Shown: piece after piece, positions 8,451 through 17,423 of the stretch
How positions within the stretch are numbered: position 1 is the first letter of the stretch
Layout of the letters: each line of letters begins with the position of its first letter
Source: Clostridiales bacterium UBA7285
GTDB taxonomy: Bacteria > Bacillota > Clostridia > Peptostreptococcales > Anaerovoracaceae
Reading direction: 5' to 3'
Length of the DNA: 47,786 nt
NCBI GenBank assembly: GCA_002472145.1
Contig: DKRJ01000015.1
Span: 1 to 47,786, forward strand
The notes under the pieces: generated by a model
Database searches by the model: none
Told to the model about the DNA's origin: nothing
Seen by the model: the letters and a program-made list of their open reading frames with translations, nothing else
Translations under genes and position numbers: made by a program

Positions 8451-10139
8451 CTATTCCAGATTCGCCCTGCAGAGCCTGATGACGTCCTCGCACGTGACGG
8501 CGTTTTTAAAGACGTGGCGGCTCATGCGGTTGGCCGACGTCGTGTAGAAACTGTTGCGCGAGAAAAATCTCTTCGGCGTGTCGGTCGTCATGATCCCTCC
8601 GTCGAAGAACATCGAAACGCTGTCGGCGACCTCGGCGCAGAACTCAACGTCGTGCGTGACGATCAAAACCGTCTTGCCGCTCTGCTTCATCCTGATGAGT
8701 ATCTCCGCCAGCTTCTTTTTATAGAAATTGTCTATGCCCTTCGTCGGCTCGTCCAGAAGAAGGATCCTCGGCCGGCAGAGCAGGACCTTAGCGAGCGCGG
8801 CCCTCTGCTGTTCGCCTCCCGAGAGATCGTACGGATGCGATTTAAGAAAATCCGTTATCTCGCACTGTTCGGCCACTTCGTTTATGAAATCCTCTTTTTC
8901 CGCGTCCGTTCCCGGCATGCCGGAAAGCATCTCGAGCAGATCCTCCTCGACAGTCTTTTTAACAAAAAGGCTCTGCGGGTCCTGCGGCAGCATGGCCAGA
9001 TTCCCGCGGAAAAGTTCGGTCCCTTTATACTGCTGTATCTTTTTGCCGCCTATCATCACTTTGCCGCGATACGGACGACAGATGCCGCAGATCGTCTTCA
9101 TCATCGTCGATTTGCCCGTTCCGTTGCCCCCGACGACGGCTGAGACCGAACCGTTCGGCACGGCCAGAGTCAGGCCGCGGAGCACGTCGGGCGTGTCCTT
9201 TTCGTATCTGAACCAGACCTCTTTAAGATATATCGCGGAGTCCTCGGGCTCGGGACCTTCGTATTCCGTCTCCCCCGGCAGCGACGTCGTCCTGAGCGGT
9301 TTCCCCTCGAGTTCGTCGTTCAGCCAGCTGCGTCCCTCCCGGACCGTCAGCGGGCACGGGCGCGAAAGGTCTCCCACGCCGTGATAGATCCTCATCGGCG
9401 AAGGCAGCCCGGCCGTCATCATATGGTTCATCCCGCTTAAGATCCGCCCGATCTCGGAAGGCGTATCGAAAGCTATGAGCTTCCCCCCCCCGTCGAGCAC
9501 CGCGACGCGGTCCGCGCTCGGGAACACTTCCTCGAGCCTGTGCTCGGAAAGGATCACGGTCGTTCCGAGTTCGCGGTTTATCTTCCTGACTGTGTTCAAA
9601 AAATCCGACGCCGCGATAGGGTCAAGCTGGCTCGTCGGCTCGTCTAAGATCAGCACCGAAGGCTGCATCGCCATGACGGACGCCAGATTCAAAAGCTGTT
9701 TCTGCCCGCCCGAAAGTTCCGCGACGTTCCGGTGGAACCAGTCCTGGATCCCGAAATAACTCGCCATCTCGGCTACGCGTATGCGCATCGTCTTCTGGTC
9801 GCAGCCGAGGCTTTCCAGCCCGAAGGCGAGCTCGTGCCAGACCTTGTCCGTGACGATCTGATTATCCGGGTTCTGCATTACGTACCCGATCATCGAGCTC
9901 TGTTCGCGCAGGGAAAATTCCCCGAGGGGCTTCCCCTCGAACAAAACCTCCCCCGACCGCTCGCCGTGCGGCGTCAGGACGGATTTCAGGTGGCGCATCA
10001 GCGTGGTTTTGCCGCTGCCGCTCGCCCCGCACAGGACGACATACTCGCCCTCCGCGATCTCGAGGTTAACGTCCGTGAGAGCGTTTTTGCGGGCGTCCGG
10101 ATACGCGAACGTCAGATTTTTGATCGTAAAATGTGCCAT
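8451..10139 (-). CDS. ECF transporter fused ATPase EcfA-A' (CbrU-like)
   Basis: This 562-residue double ATPase powers the ECF transporter. Domain 1 has GASGSGKTTL, the Q-loop YVMQNPDNQI, LSGGQKQLL, LILDEPTSQLD and the switch His in ILSEHR. Domain 2 has GGNGTGKSTM, LPQDPQSLF, LSGGEQQRAAL, LLLDEPTKGID and VTHD. The frame opens upstream at 10283, but ATG 10139 (MAHFTIKNLTFAYPD) has GGAG just ahead and starts where the domain starts. It overlaps the end of ecfT1 by 28 bases. Fusion of both ATPases matches the CbrTUV and YkoEDC type of group I ECF systems. Confidence 0.93.
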   Translation of the reverse strand: MAHFTIKNLTFAYPDARKNALTDVNLEIAEGEYVVLCGASGSGKTTLMRHLKSVLTPHGERSGEVLFEGKPLGEFSLREQSSMIGYVMQNPDNQIVTDKVWHELAFGLESLGCDQKTMRIRVAEMASYFGIQDWFHRNVAELSGGQKQLLNLASVMAMQPSVLILDEPTSQLDPIAASDFLNTVRKINRELGTTVILSEHRLEEVFPSADRVAVLDGGGKLIAFDTPSEIGRILSGMNHMMTAGLPSPMRIYHGVGDLSRPCPLTVREGRSWLNDELEGKPLRTTSLPGETEYEGPEPEDSAIYLKEVWFRYEKDTPDVLRGLTLAVPNGSVSAVVGGNGTGKSTMMKTICGICRPYRGKVMIGGKKIQQYKGTELFRGNLAMLPQDPQSLFVKKTVEEDLLEMLSGMPGTDAEKEDFINEVAEQCEITDFLKSHPYDLSGGEQQRAALAKVLLCRPRILLLDEPTKGIDNFYKKKLAEILIRMKQSGKTVLIVTHDVEFCAEVADSVSMFFDGGIMTTDTPKRFFSRNSFYTTSANRMSRHVFKNAVTCEDVIRLCRANLE

Positions 10140-10999
10140 GTGATGTTCTCCAGTATCTCCAGCGCCGGCGGAACCGCCAGAAATACCCCGTAAAAGATCA
10201 TTCCGCATACCATCGCCCTCGGATCCGCCGGGACGCTGATGACAGGAATAAATTCTATTCTCGTGCCGCCCAGAGCGATGCACACCGAAAGCCCGACGGC
10301 GCAGACTGTCAGAATCGCCGCGACTATGCGGTCTCTCGTTCCGAAAGTATATATCGAAAACTGCGTTCTGTCACCCGCTCCGTATCCGCGGCTCTGCATC
10401 GAGTCAGCCATCATCGCGGAGTTCTCGAGCGCCCACGTCGTCATAGCCGAGATGACCGTCATGCTGTCGGCCATCTTTTCGCGCTTCGTCGCGTCGTCCG
10501 ACGACCTGCCCACGCACTTGCGCGCGCCTGATATGGTTTTGATCTGCCTCGAGTAATGAGGCACGAATCTCAGCACCATGCAGAGAACGAGGGAAACCGA
10601 CGGCGAAAACCTGCCGAACAGATACGTGAACTTGTCCTCTGTCATGATTTTGTTATAGCAGGCGAACCAGTTGATTATCGTTACGAATACGCCAGCGACG
10701 GCGCACCCGTACAGCAGCGATTCCAGAGTGAACGGGCGCTTGCCGAAAAGCCTGAACAGCACCGTTTCTCCGTTCGTGTTGAACAGCGCGTTCAGCACCG
10801 CTATCAGCGCGAAGATCACGACCATGCCCAGGACGCGCTTCGTTCCCTTCCTGCCCGAGAGCAGGAGGAAATAGCACGTCGAAAGCCCGATCGATATTGC
10901 CAGGTAGGCGGGATGGAAGAAAAACATCCCGAATACGACGGCCCCGATGAAGAACAAAAAGTTCACCGCCGGGTGATATGCCGAAAAAGCCGATCCCAC
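10112..10999 (-). CDS. ECF transporter transmembrane component EcfT, first copy (CbrV-like)
   Basis: This 295-residue membrane protein begins MGSAFSAYHPAVNFLFF and has about five hydrophobic segments. The coupling-helix Arg motifs are visible at ISGARKCVG and DSMQSRGYGAGDR. It starts 24 bases after the DUF4430 gene stop and overlaps the ATPase gene, so the transporter is transcribed with the surface protein. It would pair with EcfAA' and the S component. Why a second EcfT follows at 6.6-7.5 kb is not clear. Confidence 0.92.
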   Translation of the reverse strand: MGSAFSAYHPAVNFLFFIGAVVFGMFFFHPAYLAISIGLSTCYFLLLSGRKGTKRVLGMVVIFALIAVLNALFNTNGETVLFRLFGKRPFTLESLLYGCAVAGVFVTIINWFACYNKIMTEDKFTYLFGRFSPSVSLVLCMVLRFVPHYSRQIKTISGARKCVGRSSDDATKREKMADSMTVISAMTTWALENSAMMADSMQSRGYGAGDRTQFSIYTFGTRDRIVAAILTVCAVGLSVCIALGGTRIEFIPVISVPADPRAMVCGMIFYGVFLAVPPALEILENITWHILRSKI

Positions 11000-11022
11000 G
11001 CAAACTCCCCGTTGATTTGTCT

Positions 11023-12369
11023 CTACATTCCGCCGCCAACGTCAGCGCCAAGACCTTTACAAGTATAGCACCAGACGATCACGTCGCCCTCTTTAACTAT
11101 ATATGCCGAGCAGCCGTAATTAGGGAAATATCCGTTCACCTTATACATCCATCCGGATGTCGACCCGCAGTCGAATTGGTAGAGGTTGTTGATACCCTCG
11201 ACGTATGACGAGCCGTACGAAGCGTTCCACGTCGCTTCGAGCTGGATCCCCGCGGCGTCGCACGAGCGCCTGAGGATTTCGAGGACGCTTTCCCCCTCCT
11301 CAAACGTGACCGTCGTCGCCGGAAGTATAGTACCGTCGGAAGGCACATATCCTTCCTTTCCGGCAGCCAGATCTGACATATTGTTCAGAATAGTGTCGCA
11401 CCTTATTTCGATGGTGCACGTCAAAGTCTTCGGTGCTGACGGCTCCGTAGCAGTGCCGGAACTGCCACCTCCGGACGTATTGCCCGAAGTGCTTCCGCCT
11501 GAACCTGAGCTGCCCGTTGAAGTGCCGCCAGATGCCGATCCCCCTGATGACGAACTGCCGGATGACGGACTGCCCTGCGAGCCGGATGACGCGTCTGTTC
11601 CACCCGATGGCGCGCCGCTTCCAAAATTAAGTGATTCGGATATCGTTTTCTGCGAGGCTGCCTTGCGGTCCGCTATGACTTTAGCCGCTTCCTCGCCCGA
11701 AAAACAGAGCTTCTTCAGTTTGGAAGCGCTGTTTACCTTTTCAAGTTCAAAGTCGTTGAGCGTTTCGGCGGAAAAACCTCTCGTCGTGACTTCGTCGGAA
11801 AGTATCGTAAAAGCATAACCCGCCTCCGCAGAAACATCCCCGACCGAGAGTTCCCCGCTCAATAAATATATGTTCGCCGATCCCGCAGGCGCGCTCGCCG
11901 CGAACACGCACGAGACGGCGGTAAACTTCTTTTCAAAAATTTCAAAATCGCATTGATCCGCGACGTCAGCGAACACAGCACCTTCTTTGACGCTGAACAA
12001 AATACGCCCGTCTCCGCTGTCATCTACTTCCAGCCTGGTCTTTTCTTCGAGCGAGATCACGCTGTCGCCGAAAATCAAATCGGCTGATCCTCCGCTCCCG
12101 GTCTCGATGACATCGCCGGCTTTCAAGGCTGAACCGACTTCCGGGTTGAACGACAGTCCGCCCCTCTGCAGCCCGACGGAACCGGATATCCCGTCCACTT
12201 TTACGAGGACTTTTTCGGCAGTCCCATCTTCTTTGCTGACCTCTACGCCGTTGTCTTTATCGAACCACCCGCGCAGGTTTCCCGCGTACCATACGCCTGC
12301 CGCGACTATGATGACCGCGGCCACTGCCATTATTGCGTTGAAAAGTTTTCTCTTCTTTTTCTGTTTCAA
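11023..12369 (-). CDS. Membrane-anchored FecR-like/DUF4430 (transcobalamin C-terminal-like) protein
   Basis: This protein of about 448 residues is held outside the membrane by one N-terminal segment (LFNAIMAVAAVIIVAAGVWY) behind a KQKKKRK charge cluster. A FecR-like beta domain follows (about residues 55-200: VLVKVDGISGSV, AGDVIETGSGGSADL). After it come a long Ser/Gly linker and a C-terminal DUF4430 domain (about 320-445) with VTFEEGESVLEIL, GWMYKVNGYFPNYGC and EGDVIVWCYTC. DUF4430 shares its fold with the C-terminal domain of transcobalamin and intrinsic factor (InterPro: transcobalamin-like, C-terminal). I choose TTG 12369, with AGAGG 6 bases upstream, over TTG 12417. The ECF transporter genes follow directly, which suggests corrinoid handling at the transporter mouth. 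Confidence 0.88.
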   Translation of the reverse strand: MKQKKKRKLFNAIMAVAAVIIVAAGVWYAGNLRGWFDKDNGVEVSKEDGTAEKVLVKVDGISGSVGLQRGGLSFNPEVGSALKAGDVIETGSGGSADLIFGDSVISLEEKTRLEVDDSGDGRILFSVKEGAVFADVADQCDFEIFEKKFTAVSCVFAASAPAGSANIYLLSGELSVGDVSAEAGYAFTILSDEVTTRGFSAETLNDFELEKVNSASKLKKLCFSGEEAAKVIADRKAASQKTISESLNFGSGAPSGGTDASSGSQGSPSSGSSSSGGSASGGTSTGSSGSGGSTSGNTSGGGSSGTATEPSAPKTLTCTIEIRCDTILNNMSDLAAGKEGYVPSDGTILPATTVTFEEGESVLEILRRSCDAAGIQLEATWNASYGSSYVEGINNLYQFDCGSTSGWMYKVNGYFPNYGCSAYIVKEGDVIVWCYTCKGLGADVGGGM

Positions 12370-12422
12370 GATGCGCCTCTTAAGATCATCTTTTCGGCCT
12401 GAGCGACGCCCTGTCAAGCGGC

Positions 12423-12442
12423 AAAAGCGGGCAAACGCCCGC
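12423..12442 (-). terminator. Hairpin with short T-run after the beta-propeller gene
   Basis: The minus-strand stem GCGGGC/GCCCGC with a GTTT loop is followed by TTTT. A second GC hairpin (CTCCCC/GGGGAG) lies just upstream. It may reduce, rather than stop, transcription into the DUF4430 and ECF genes, since no clear new promoter follows. Confidence 0.55.
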
Positions 12443-12533
12443 CTCCCCGTGAAATGGGGAGACGGACGGTGCCCGCAAGAAATGCTGCTGCAGGTAAAAG
12501 CGCGGCAGCCGATACATCCTTTCTGACACGATG

Positions 12534-14276
12534 CTATGCGCGATGCCTGCGCGCCGCAATGGACGCGGCTGCGCCTCCGGCGAGGATCAGAAGCAGCGCG
12601 TATGCGGCAAAATCAGCATCATCGCCGGTCGCAGGTGTATCTGCCTTACCCGGGTTTTCCGGTTTATTCGGGTCGGCAGGCTTGTTCGGTTCGTCGATGA
12701 CTTCTTTCACCCAATCCGCATAGAGAGTTACGTTATCTTCGAGCGTGATCTCATCCCCGGATTTATAAGCCTTGCCTTTTCCGTCAGCCTGTGTGTTCCA
12801 TCCCGCGAATTTATATCCTTTTTTCGCCAGGGTGCCCGTGTTATCGGAAACCGTCACTTTATCGCCTACGCGGAGTTTTTCAACTCCGGCCGGCGCTGTC
12901 CCGGACGTGCTGCCGTTCCCGTCATATTTTACGGAAATGCTCTTGAAAGAAAGAGCAAAAATATTAGCTGAATCGTTCTTATAGTAGATGGTTCCGTTAT
13001 CGTCGCAGATCGGGCTGGCAGTGCAGTACTGCTCATATCCCTTTGCATCAAACAGTTCTGTAAGTTCAGCTTCGTCTCCGCTTGCCGCGTCGGCCTTGGT
13101 CTTCAGGACCGAGATCCCTCCCGGGTAATTGTTATATGTCGAATAGATATAGATATATCCCGTTTCTTTCTCGTATGCCGTCGAAAGCAGTACCGAGCAC
13201 TGAGGGTAGCCTTTCATCTCTTTGCTGTATACTTCTTTGAGTGTCGAAGCGTCAGCGACATAGAGTTTTCCTGTCGTCGAGCGGTCTGGGCCCCATCCGC
13301 CTGCTCCGAAATACACGCGGCCTTTATATACTACAGGAGTGCACGTTGAAGAAACTCCTTCATATTGAACTCTGACGAGTTCGGACAGAGTTCCCGTGGA
13401 GACATCGACTGAAGCGCTGCATAGGCAGCCGTCGGTCGTCGTGAAGTAGATCTTTCCGTTGTCATACGCGATACTGCTGTGAACAGGACCGGATACTTCG
13501 AGATCTGTAATCTGTTCACCCGTAGTTTTATTCAGCGACAAAACATGGCCGGATGAAGACGTATCCGCCGATCCATCAGACCCGAAGATCACCGCGTTTC
13601 CAACTACGACGGCACCTGCCCAGTAGTATCCGCCATTCTGCGCGCGCACCCATTCAGAAGATTTCTCTTCATCGGTCTTTGTCGTATCGTCATCCGATGT
13701 AGTGAGGGCTACGTAGTTGGCCTCACCGTTTCCATTCCAGAACCCGGTATAGAGCATTCCGTCCGAAACAGTTATCGGACATGATGCCTGACCTTTAAGA
13801 GTGTCTCTATAGACCCAGAGTGACTTCAGTGTCTCTGCGTCGAATGCCTGGACCGTTCCGTTCGTAAGAGGGCAGAAGATTTTTCCGTCGGCATATGTAG
13901 GATTCATATTTATCCAATCCGTAGTCTCCGCCATTTCCGCAGTCGCAAGCGTTTCTCCCGTCTCGAGAGAAATTTTATAGAGAGTTTTATTGCTCATCGC
14001 GAAAAGGCAGCCATTTGCGATGATAGGAGACGACGGAGCGTTCGTCCAGTCTGACCCGAACGACTTTGCCCATTTCAATTCTGCCTGAACTGCAGTCGTC
14101 GGAAGTTCCGCGTCGCTTATGGCCATGTTGTTCGAGTTTCCGCGGAAACTCGGCCAGTTTTCCGTAGCAGCAGGATCAGCATAGGCACGCGATGCGCCGA
14201 AGCTGACGATTCCAAGGAACATTACCGCAGCGAGGAGCATGACGGCAAATTTCCTTAACGTTCTTTGCTTTTCCAT
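12534..14276 (-). CDS. Wall-anchored PQQ-like beta-propeller protein under a cobalamin riboswitch
   Basis: This is a secreted protein of 580 residues. A signal peptide ends near residue 33 (ASRAYA). Residues about 35-430 form a propeller of repeated units of the type GKIYFTTTDGCL and SPICDDNGTIYYKN, typical of PQQ-like/YncE propellers. Residues about 435-515 are one InlB-type B repeat (GYKFAGWNTQADGKG, VTLYADW). A Pro/Asn/Lys linker leads to TPATGD, a hydrophobic segment and RRHRA, a sortase-type anchor. The ATG lies 50 bases after the terminator of a cobalamin riboswitch. The propeller and B12 control recall Bacteroides BtuG, which is a different organism group, so corrinoid binding is a hypothesis. 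Confidence 0.85.
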   Translation of the reverse strand: MEKQRTLRKFAVMLLAAVMFLGIVSFGASRAYADPAATENWPSFRGNSNNMAISDAELPTTAVQAELKWAKSFGSDWTNAPSSPIIANGCLFAMSNKTLYKISLETGETLATAEMAETTDWINMNPTYADGKIFCPLTNGTVQAFDAETLKSLWVYRDTLKGQASCPITVSDGMLYTGFWNGNGEANYVALTTSDDDTTKTDEEKSSEWVRAQNGGYYWAGAVVVGNAVIFGSDGSADTSSSGHVLSLNKTTGEQITDLEVSGPVHSSIAYDNGKIYFTTTDGCLCSASVDVSTGTLSELVRVQYEGVSSTCTPVVYKGRVYFGAGGWGPDRSTTGKLYVADASTLKEVYSKEMKGYPQCSVLLSTAYEKETGYIYIYSTYNNYPGGISVLKTKADAASGDEAELTELFDAKGYEQYCTASPICDDNGTIYYKNDSANIFALSFKSISVKYDGNGSTSGTAPAGVEKLRVGDKVTVSDNTGTLAKKGYKFAGWNTQADGKGKAYKSGDEITLEDNVTLYADWVKEVIDEPNKPADPNKPENPGKADTPATGDDADFAAYALLLILAGGAAASIAARRHRA

Positions 14277-14327
14277 AGCATGATTCCTTTCCTGCCTTCA
14301 TAAAGGCAACTCTCTCCGGCGCTTTCA

Positions 14328-14362
14328 ATAAAAAAGCGCCGGACATCTGTTTTGTTCGGCGC
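14328..14362 (-). terminator. Riboswitch expression-platform terminator (propeller gene)
   Basis: The minus-strand stem GCGCCG/CGGCGC is followed by TTTTTTATT, located between the cobalamin aptamer and the propeller gene. It lies directly after a conserved ACGTTTGCG element shared with the other two leaders. This fits transcription termination when ligand is bound. Confidence 0.8.
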
Positions 14363-14410
14363 AAACGTTTTTATGCACTCCTGATGACTCTGCCGGGAAC
14401 GCCGACAGGC

Positions 14411-14620
14411 CGCCGGAATGCGAATATCCTGACTCGCGATCCGGGGATCTCAGTCCCCACGCCCGTTCCTGCCTTCCCGCGATCTCTCGCAGTGGCGGCT
14501 TATGCCCGCACGTCATCGCTTCCGTGTTTCGGAACGGTCTCTCGCTTACAGTACCGTTTCTGTGTGGGGATTCTCACCCCGTTCCTCTTTCCCTCCGCTG
14601 GGCGCGGAGGTCATTCCGGT
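14411..14620 (-). ncRNA. Cobalamin riboswitch 1 (minus strand)
   Basis: All consensus boxes of the cobalamin aptamer are seen on the minus strand: P1 CCGGAATG/CATTCCGG, GGAACGGGGTGAGAATCC, ACAGAAACGGTACTGTAAGC, GCCACTG, GGGAAGGC and GAGTCAGGATATTC. A terminator and then the beta-propeller gene follow. Confidence 0.95.
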
Positions 14621-14638
14621 CATTGAATTTGCACATTT

Positions 14639-14667
14639 TTTATACCATATTCCGGCGCTTTGGTCAA
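14639..14667 (-). promoter_or_regulatory. Promoter of the propeller/DUF4430/ECF unit
   Basis: On the minus strand TTGACC, a 17-base spacer and TATAAA stand just upstream of the riboswitch aptamer, which places the transcript start close to P1. Confidence 0.75.
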
Positions 14668-14691
14668 GATGTGAAAGGCTTGAAAACAGCA

Positions 14692-17274
14692 TCACCCGCG
14701 TGATCTTTTTCTGGCTGACAGAAGCGCCAGAGATGCAGCGGCGAGCATGAACGAATATACGCGGGCAGCCTCCCCGTCTATATCGCCTGTCTTCACAGCA
14801 TTTTCGGATCCGGAAGCGGAGGAATTGCCGTTTTCCGTTTTTCCGCTGCCGCTGTTTCCTGTGTTGTCCGCGACGGTCTTGCCTCCGCCGTTTTCGCTTT
14901 CGTTTTCATTTTTCTCTACGTCAGACATTTCGTACAGCGGATTCCTGCCGCTTGCGAATCTCTCCCAGGAACCGACCGCGAGGAGCGCCTGCTGGGAAGC
15001 CATCATATCAGCTCCTCTGCCCTTAATATGCTCAAATCTTCCTGTACTCAGACGATATTCGTCGAGTCCCTCGAACAGAGTTTTTGCATCGTTGGCAAAT
15101 CCGTTCTCAGGAAGAGCAGGATCCATTCCGAGCGTCAAAAGAGCCACGGCGGCCTGAGCGTCAGATTCAGGGCTCCCGTATGTGCCGTTGTCGATTTTGT
15201 CCCTCAGGTAATCGAGTCCCTTGTCCACTGCGGATCTCACGTCGTCACGGTCTGTATATCCGGCGATAGCCTGGAGCGCCATCGCCGTCATATCGACACT
15301 TCCGCCTGTTCCTCCGGCGATGAGCGAGAAACTTCCGTCGCCACATTGATATTTCAAGATCTCGGCGATCAGTTTATCGCGATCCCAGAGGCTTCCCTCA
15401 GGCACTTCATACGGAGCTATATCTATCGCTATGAGCGTAAATATTGACTCGTTGCTCAACGTGGAAACGCGTTCGTTGTTCAGAAGGCTCGCGACGAGAT
15501 CCTTTCCCCCTAAGTCGGCAGGGTCCATATTTGCGGCACGCATGGCCATGATGACTCTGGCGATATCCGTAGGCTTTCCTCCGTCGCGGAGTTTTCCCGT
15601 TTCGCCTTTGGTCTGCTCTTTCAGGGACTCCTCGTAGTCTTTCAACGTCCTGCCGTCCTTTGCCACGGACTCAGGATCGATCCTGGCGCGGCAGAGAGCT
15701 ATGATGTTCCACTCGTCGCCGTACTCGAGCGATATAGGGTGAGCCTTATAGAACTGAAGTATGGACTTCTTCTGTTCCGCGGTGATCTTGTTTTCGTCAG
15801 GTGTCTCTTTGACGGTGCCGTCCGATTCCGCGACAGTGATGCGATACGTGACCTCAGGGGAAGTCCCTTCTTTAGCGGCGGCTGCCTTTCCGGTCAAAAC
15901 AACGCTTCCGGCCTTTTTGCCGACCACGGAATACTGGGTGTTGGAATTCTTGCTGTAAGCGTTATTTTTGCCGCGCTTCACCTCGACGCTCCCGCTGCCG
16001 AGCTGCTCCCGGTCGATTTTTGCCTGCGACGGCACCTCAGGTGTGAACGTCAGATTGAGGACTGCCGTCTCTCCGACTTTGATCGTGAGTTCCGGCGTGC
16101 CTGTCGAAAGAGCCTCGACCGGGTTTTTATACTTGAAAGTCACCTTTTGCTGCGCTTTTACAGGATCGGCGTTCGTGCCCTGGTCGATTGACGCGGTAAT
16201 GATGACGTCTCCCTCGCTGTGGCCGATGAACCCGTTATCGAATTTGGATGAATATTCCGCTATGGCCGTGTTGTCGCTCGACCATGCCACGTTATATTTA
16301 TAACTCGCGTTTTCCGGCTCGACGGTCACGTCGTCGTAAAGATCCTTCCCGAGGATCCCGGTGTAGTTGTCGCCGTCTCCGAGGCCGTATATCAGGTTCT
16401 GCATCTCGACGGTCTCCGGGAGTTTCTGAGTTATTTTGCTTACAGGTACGAATGACGATTCGGCTTTGAATGCGAATTTCTTATCTCCGTACGTGATCGT
16501 GATGGTGCCGCTTCCAGGCGCATCGAACGAAAATCCGGTCTCCACCGTCTGGGTGATCTCTATATCCTTATTGTCAGCGGAGATCTCGAAGTCCTTAGGC
16601 CCGAGCTCATTATATTCTCCCGAGGCTTCGTCCTCAGCGCTGACTTTGAAGCCCATATATTCGCTTCCGTTCACAGGGATCGTTGAATCAGCTGCTATCT
16701 CTGTCCCGTCACTCTTATATACTTTCAGCCCTTCACCGGTCGGCTCATCGCTTCCGCCGTCGCCGCCGTCGCCGCCGGGGGTATTACTCAGTTCGTATAC
16801 GAAGCGGATGGTGGCAGACGTTGATGTCTCTCCGTTTTCTTCGATGAGCACAGGTACGTCTACAGAGCCTTTACTCTCAACCGTGCTGTCGAGAAGCGCC
16901 TTGTCCTCTGCGCTCATTTTTAGATTTCCGCGTGTGTCGGCTTCGATAGTCCAGTCCTCTCTGACTTTTCCGAAATCAAGTTTCGCTTTCACGGAGTATG
17001 CATCATAATCCCCCTTCAGGCGGACGCTGCAAGTGTCGTTGCTGATCAGACCTGCGAGAAACTGATCCTTCGTCGGCACTTTTATGATGCCGTCTTTTTC
17101 CTCGTACTTCGTCCCGGTCTCTCTCAGGCTTTGAGCCCCTTTCTCGCACTGGACGAGCCAGATATTGTAATCCGCTGCAAACACGTCGAGCCCGGTCAGT
17201 CCCGCCGACGTGAGGATCATCGCCGCTCACACCGCAAGCGTGACAATTTTTCTGATAAAACCCTTTTTTCTCAT
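14692..17274 (-). CDS. Wall-anchored toroid (prenyltransferase-repeat) protein; signal peptide broken by in-frame TGA
   Basis: This large secreted protein lies behind a cobalamin riboswitch. The natural start is ATG 17274 (AGGGAG upstream, RKKGFIRKIVTLAV), but codon 16 is TGA (17227-17229). The frame then continues AAMILTSAGLTG...DVFAA, which is clearly the rest of the signal peptide. An open frame exists from ATG 17220 (842 residues), without the basic n-region. Following domains: a DUF4430/Ig-like N-terminal region, Ig-like modules to about residue 490, and an alpha/alpha-toroid of the prenyltransferase/squalene-cyclase repeat type at about 500-760 (DGSFSLIAGGTGGSVDMTAM, SDAQAAVALLTLGMDP, MMASQQALLAVGSW). 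A Ser/Gly/Asn linker and VKTGD with a hydrophobic tail and RKRSRG follow, probably a sortase anchor. The intrinsic-factor alpha domain has this toroid fold. Confidence 0.85.
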
Positions 17275-17348
17275 TCGATTCTCCCTTCTCCCATGCCGAA
17301 ATTTTTATCACTTCTGCAAGATCCACCGCGGTGTGGCGTCAGGCGAAA

Positions 17349-17377
17349 ATAAAAAGCGCCCGGGAAAAACCGGGCGC
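17349..17377 (-). terminator. Riboswitch expression-platform terminator (toroid gene)
   Basis: The minus-strand stem GCGCCCGG/CCGGGCGC with a T-rich loop is followed by TTTTTATTTT, directly after the conserved CGTTTGCG element and ahead of the toroid gene. Confidence 0.88.
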
Positions 17378-17423
17378 AAACGCATTCATGCGCACACTCT
17401 CCGCGGAAACGCCGCAGATTCTG

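Noticed and set aside
12395..12417. TTGACA ahead of the FecR/DUF4430 gene as a promoter
   Set aside because: No -10 hexamer stands at 16-18 bases, and the transcript would begin on top of the ribosome site.
17227..17229. Recoding of TGA as Trp or selenocysteine in the toroid gene
   Set aside because: Other genes in the window end in TGA, for example the 32255-35428 gene, and no SECIS-like hairpin was seen directly downstream. A mutation or error is simpler.
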